From UBA11986 sp031402435 (lineage in GTDB: Bacteria > Bacteroidota > Ignavibacteria > UBA10030 > UBA6906), in assembly GCA_031402435.1 (NCBI GenBank), contig JANNSJ010000057.1, positions 22,990 to 86,989 on the forward strand: a stretch of 64,000 nucleotides of DNA, given 5' to 3'. Made by a program: the position numbers and the translations under genes. The notes under the pieces are model-generated. The model had not been told where the DNA came from. It searched no databases and saw only the letters and a list, made by a program, of their open reading frames with translations. Of the stretch, positions 60,393 to 64,000 are shown piece after piece; position 1 is the first letter of the stretch, and the number at the start of each line of letters is the position of its first letter.

Positions 60393-62132
60393 TTATCGCA
60401 ACAGCAGAAGCTTTTTCGTCTCAGAGAAATTGCCAGTCTGAAGTCTGTAGAAGTAGACACCGCTCGCAGCGCCTCCAGCATTCCATTCAATTGATTTGTA
60501 TCCGGCCTTCTGTTCCTCGTTCACCAGTATTGCAACTGCCTGACCGAGGATATTGAAGACGTGTAACGATACTCTCGTGTCGATTGGAAGGTTGTAGTGA
60601 ATTGTGGTAACCGGGTTGAACGGATTGGGATAGTTCTGTGACAACGCAAACTCCACCGGCACCTGTCCATCGCCAACCAGCTTCACGCCAAGCGTGTTAA
60701 GATCGCTGTTCATAATCTTGATGCTGCCTTCGCCTCTCATTTCCTTCTCGCGGAATACTCTGCCTCCAACACCATCCGTCAATTCATAGGACGCCATGCC
60801 CTGGCGTACATTCCACACCACGGTTAGCGGATATGCATCCGACTGAATCGTCACGGGAAACTCCACGGCACCAGCAACCTTGGCATCATGCACGAGCACC
60901 ATCGAACCGCCATCTGAAGTTGTAAACCGCGCGTCAAACGCACCGGCGGGTGGAGTCGGCGGCATGCCATACATTGCCACCGACATGTCCTTGTTCGCAT
61001 CCGCGCCAAAGTACAGCGTCTGTGATCCACCCTTGCTGTCGGTGATCGTCAGCGTGTTAAGAACTTCCAGCGTATTCATTGCTGCAAGGTGAACCTTTGC
61101 AGGACGTGCCAGCGGACTGGTAAGAACAAACTTGCCCACACCACTCGACCTCACCCAGTATCCCTTGCCGGGAACCAACTGAGTTGCCGGAGTGTAACCG
61201 GATACACCGTATCCGAACCAACTGGACACCCTCAATCCGCCCGGGATGCTAACAATTGTACTCGTGTCGACAGGATCCGAGATTGTACCAACCATGTTCC
61301 ATCCCGTAATGACGCTGATTGAATCGCTCGTCCGCGGTATTCCGACGATTGGTTGTGTAGATGCAGAAGGAAACTTCCCCCAGTAACCGACACCATTCGT
61401 CAGGGTGGAACGCTGCAAGTATCCTCCACTGAACGCATACGCGTAGGCGAACGACGATGTCGGGTACAGAGCACGCACCGAATCATTCGCTACTGTCATA
61501 GGGTTTGAGATCATGTTCCAGCCCGCCAGGATCGGGACAGAGCGAACGTCAGTCGGATCGACGATATGGACGAGGAAGTTCGGTGCAAATGCCCAAAAAT
61601 CGCCGCTTGGATCCTGGCTCGTGTCAACGCTGTTGCCGTTTGCATAGATTGTATCGGCGATGCCATACGATTGCGGCGCTCGATACCAGAACGACCATGA
61701 AATGGTATCGTTCCCGTTCGCAAGTCTGGGGGCCGTGTGTGTAAGTTCCAGGCTATCAACAGGGTTGTTTGGATCAACCCTCATGAGTTGAGTCCCCGCC
61801 GAATCGTACACGCCGAGATCGCCAAGGAATGCCGCGACGTCAAATCCCGCTGCAATGTTCGAGTTCTTTGCTACATAAAGTCTGTAAAGCCCCCGCGTTC
61901 CCGCCCGAAGAGTTTCCGGACCATCAATCCAAACGTTCACGTTTGGACTTGAGGAATCACCATGACAAAAGCATCCCTTAACCAAAAAGACCGGAGCGTT
62001 CAGGGGTTTTTGTGTTTGCCCAACAAGGCCATCAGGGTAGAGGACCTTGAACCCACAGAACAATACCGCAGCCAGAAATATGATGGAACCAATAACTCGT
62101 GTGTTCACTCCCCCACCTTTAGCTATGAACAT
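60393..62132 (-). CDS. Secreted protein with CxxCH N-terminal Reeler-like/choice-of-anchor domain and type IX sorting domain
   Basis: 579 residues from ATG 62132 with TGGAGG 11 bases upstream. A signal segment (VIGSIIFLAAVLFCGFKVLY) is followed by GCFCHGDSSSPNVNVWIDGPETLRAGTRGLYRLYV (Cys 54-57 in CFCH), the start of a choice-of-anchor/Reeler-like beta domain (to about 190) that could bind one haem c or a metal. Residues about 205-300 are a WNMISNP/GYW/WNMVGTI repeat module. The C-terminus LSQNYPNPFNPVTTIHYNL ... ETKKLLLLR is a type IX sorting domain. The region from WNMISNP to the end is strongly similar to the gene at 62432, so the two share a C-terminal half with different heads. Confidence 0.8.
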   Translation of the reverse strand: MFIAKGGGVNTRVIGSIIFLAAVLFCGFKVLYPDGLVGQTQKPLNAPVFLVKGCFCHGDSSSPNVNVWIDGPETLRAGTRGLYRLYVAKNSNIAAGFDVAAFLGDLGVYDSAGTQLMRVDPNNPVDSLELTHTAPRLANGNDTISWSFWYRAPQSYGIADTIYANGNSVDTSQDPSGDFWAFAPNFLVHIVDPTDVRSVPILAGWNMISNPMTVANDSVRALYPTSSFAYAYAFSGGYLQRSTLTNGVGYWGKFPSASTQPIVGIPRTSDSISVITGWNMVGTISDPVDTSTIVSIPGGLRVSSWFGYGVSGYTPATQLVPGKGYWVRSSGVGKFVLTSPLARPAKVHLAAMNTLEVLNTLTITDSKGGSQTLYFGADANKDMSVAMYGMPPTPPAGAFDARFTTSDGGSMVLVHDAKVAGAVEFPVTIQSDAYPLTVVWNVRQGMASYELTDGVGGRVFREKEMRGEGSIKIMNSDLNTLGVKLVGDGQVPVEFALSQNYPNPFNPVTTIHYNLPIDTRVSLHVFNILGQAVAILVNEEQKAGYKSIEWNAGGAASGVYFYRLQTGNFSETKKLLLLR

Positions 62133-62431
62133 GTCAGAAAGAACCTCCAAATGATTGAGAACATGATGTTACATATGCACGACACGTGCCACACGTGTGG
62201 CCTGATTGCAAATCGAAATGATGTAAGAACAGTATGGCTAAAGGAATATGCTTGTTCTGATCTCGAAATGCAAGTGGATGGAACCCGGATCAGAAAAACT
62301 GTATGCTCCTTAAAGAAGGTCAGGAAGAACCTGACCAAACGAAAGGGCGAGAGATGAGAAGATGGCCTTCGCCTTGATGTAGCGGACTCCATCTGCTGCT
62401 TCCTTGAGGTATCCCACATAGGACAGAACTG

Positions 62432-64000
62432 TTATTTCAAGAGCAAGAGCTTCTTACTGGCAACAAAATCGCCCGTATACAGCCGGTAGAAATACACTCC
62501 GCTTGCGATGTTGTTTGCGTCCCATTGGACTGATCGATACCCGGCCTTCTGCTCTTCGTTCACAAGTGTTTCAACTTCCTGACCGAGCATATTGAACACC
62601 TTGAGACTCACGCGCGAGTCTTTCGGCAGATCGTACTTGATCGTTGTCGAGGGGTTGAACGGGTTCGGGTAGTTCTGAGACAGTGAGTACTCCTTCGGCA
62701 AACGGCTGTCACCGATCACACTCACCGTTAGCTTGTTAACCTCATCGCTGGTGATCTTCAGTGTCCCTCCGCCCTTCATTTCCTTTGACCGGAACGCTCT
62801 GCCACCAAGTCCATCGCTCAATTCATACGAAGGCGTCCCCTTTGCCACGTTCCACGTTACCGTGAGCGGGTAGGCATCCGACTGAATCGTCACAGGAAAC
62901 TCCAACGCATCCGATACCTTCAGAGCGTGCGTCCGTACCATCGATCCACCGCTTACTGTTGAGAACCTGGCGTCGAACGCCCCGACCGGGGGTGTCGGCG
63001 GCATGTCGTACAACGCTACAGGAACCTCACTCTTCGCATCTGCGCCAAAGTACATGGTCTGCGATCGACCTCTACTGTCGGTGATCGTCATCGAGTTGAG
63101 CAGATCCTCCATTGCCGTACCTAGCTTCTGCTCGTTGGCCTGCTTCGCCATGAGAGGGGCAACAAACACAAACTTCCCTGCCGCATTCGACTTCACCCAG
63201 TATCCATGCCCCGGCTGCAACTGCGTTGCCGCGCTGTAGCCCGCCGCTCCATAGCCAAACCAGATCGACGCTCGCAATCCTACTGGCACACTCACAATCG
63301 TGCTCGTATCTACTGCAGAAGAGATCGTACCAACCATGTTCCAGCCAGATACAACACTGATCGAATCGCGTGTTCGCGGCAAACCTGTCACGCTCTGTGT
63401 TGTCGCGAACGGGAATTTCTCCCAATATCCCACACCATTCGCCATGAGGTAGCTCTGTTCATATCCCACCGCCGGATTGAAAGCGAATGCATGTGCGAAC
63501 ATTGAGTTGCTGTACAACTGACGCACAGAATCGCTTGCCGCCGTCACAGGATTTGAAATCATGTTCCAATCAGCCACTATCGCAACGTTGATCGTGACAG
63601 ACGAAGTTCGGAAGGCCGCACGGATCGTGTGGTCAGCAGTAACATTCATGAAGACATAACTTGTCACCACACCGACAGGCGTATTATCCACAAGCACACT
63701 GTCGACCTGGTAGCCTGGGTTCGCCGTAATAATGAATGTAGTATCGACACCATGGTTGACCGTTATCGTTCCTGATGGCACGATCAAGCCATTTGGTCCA
63801 GATATAGTCGTGATAGTGTATTGGTTGATCGCGAAGTTTGCCGTGATGTTCTTGTTCGCATTCATCGTTACCGATGATGGGTTGGTTGACCCCGTCAAGT
63901 CACCACTCCAGTTCACAAAATGATATCCTGTGTTCGGTACTGCAGTCAATTGGACAACCGTATTACTGTCGTACGATGCCTGGTCGGGGTTCTTCACCAC
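62432..64000 (-). CDS. Secreted protein with InlB-type repeats and type IX sorting domain, 5' end outside window
   Basis: The frame is open at the right edge, so the true start lies beyond 64000; 522 residues are visible. Residues 1-135 of the visible part are bacterial (InlB-B/Listeria-Bacteroides-type) repeats: VVQLTAVPNTGYHFVNWSGDLTGS, NPSSVTMNANKNITANFAINQ, YQVDSVLVDNTPVG, MNVTADHTIRAAF. Then comes the WNMISNPVTAASDSVRQLYS ... WNMVGTISSAVDTSTIV module shared with the gene at 60393, and a type IX sorting domain (LSQNYPNPFNPSTTIKYDL ... VASKKLLLLK). Probably a large adhesin-like or wall-binding surface protein. Confidence 0.85.
   Translation of the reverse strand: MVKNPDQASYDSNTVVQLTAVPNTGYHFVNWSGDLTGSTNPSSVTMNANKNITANFAINQYTITTISGPNGLIVPSGTITVNHGVDTTFIITANPGYQVDSVLVDNTPVGVVTSYVFMNVTADHTIRAAFRTSSVTINVAIVADWNMISNPVTAASDSVRQLYSNSMFAHAFAFNPAVGYEQSYLMANGVGYWEKFPFATTQSVTGLPRTRDSISVVSGWNMVGTISSAVDTSTIVSVPVGLRASIWFGYGAAGYSAATQLQPGHGYWVKSNAAGKFVFVAPLMAKQANEQKLGTAMEDLLNSMTITDSRGRSQTMYFGADAKSEVPVALYDMPPTPPVGAFDARFSTVSGGSMVRTHALKVSDALEFPVTIQSDAYPLTVTWNVAKGTPSYELSDGLGGRAFRSKEMKGGGTLKITSDEVNKLTVSVIGDSRLPKEYSLSQNYPNPFNPSTTIKYDLPKDSRVSLKVFNMLGQEVETLVNEEQKAGYRSVQWDANNIASGVYFYRLYTGDFVASKKLLLLK

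Noticed and set aside
61962..62357. Plus-strand frame of 131 codons opposite the start of the CxxCH secreted protein
   Set aside because: No recognisable protein features; it is antisense to a convincing gene start and runs into the non-coding gap.
1..64000. CRISPR arrays, tRNA or rRNA genes, prophage or insertion sequences
   Set aside because: Looked for regularly spaced repeats, cloverleaf-type sequences, transposase or phage structural genes; none seen. The only regular repeat is the 48519-48957 array, whose units are palindromic and contain no unique spacers of CRISPR type.

Overview
The window looks like chromosomal DNA from a free-living, Gram-negative member of the Bacteroidota/Ignavibacteriota (FCB) side of the tree. 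Eight encoded proteins end in the 'YPNPFNPST' C-terminal domain that directs secretion by the type IX system. A PorV-like protein, TonB-dependent receptors with a carboxypeptidase-like N-terminal domain, LytS/LytTR two-component pairs and a NrfHA nitrite reductase fit the same group. This placement is inference from gene content. No rRNA, tRNA or CRISPR array was seen.

Layout. 1-1590: left-edge DUF885 fragment, a small unknown protein and a membrane protein of the metal-dependent hydrolase family. 1632-4214: an AT-richer island that reads like an integron cassette array without an integrase. Three attC-like palindromes flank an endonuclease/exonuclease/phosphatase-fold fusion and a frameshifted restriction-type (HsdR_N plus RAMA/DUF4357-like) gene. 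4353-8640: PepSY membrane protein, DUF4920 protein, small membrane protein and a TonB receptor, possibly metal acquisition. 8669-13452: two secreted BNR-like proteins, pdxB and a dual-HTH regulator. 13499-20942: an operon of TonB receptor, large secreted protein and PorV-like protein. 21341-31504: two FG-GAP/VCBS secreted proteins, a DUF1579-like protein and two LytS/LytTR pairs. 31719-35218: an operon of SnoaL-like, metallo-beta-lactamase-fold, ankyrin and rhodanese proteins. 35397-40780: a beta-helix protein, another VCBS protein and a third LytS/LytTR pair. 40914-47793: a small periplasmic protein, galactokinase, a sugar ABC binding protein and permease, and a GH38 alpha-mannosidase. 47878-52446: a truncated outer-membrane gene, a small channel-like protein, four tandem palindromic repeats, a class V aminotransferase, an amino-acid permease and two receiver proteins, the second decayed. 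52539-58508: PPK2, a DUF2007-like protein, uridine kinase, NrfA, NrfH, a sigma-54-activator-like protein and an aminotransferase. 58720-64000: DEAD-box helicase and two related secreted proteins, the last open at the right edge.

How it fits together. Much of the window makes surface or secreted proteins, with LytTR pairs interspersed. Metabolic islands handle sugar uptake and hydrolysis and respiratory nitrite ammonification. The two most unusual signals are (i) the integrase-less cassette array carrying nuclease-type genes and (ii) a 40-nt block present twice, before two unrelated genes, whose differences preserve base pairing and suggest a structured RNA leader.
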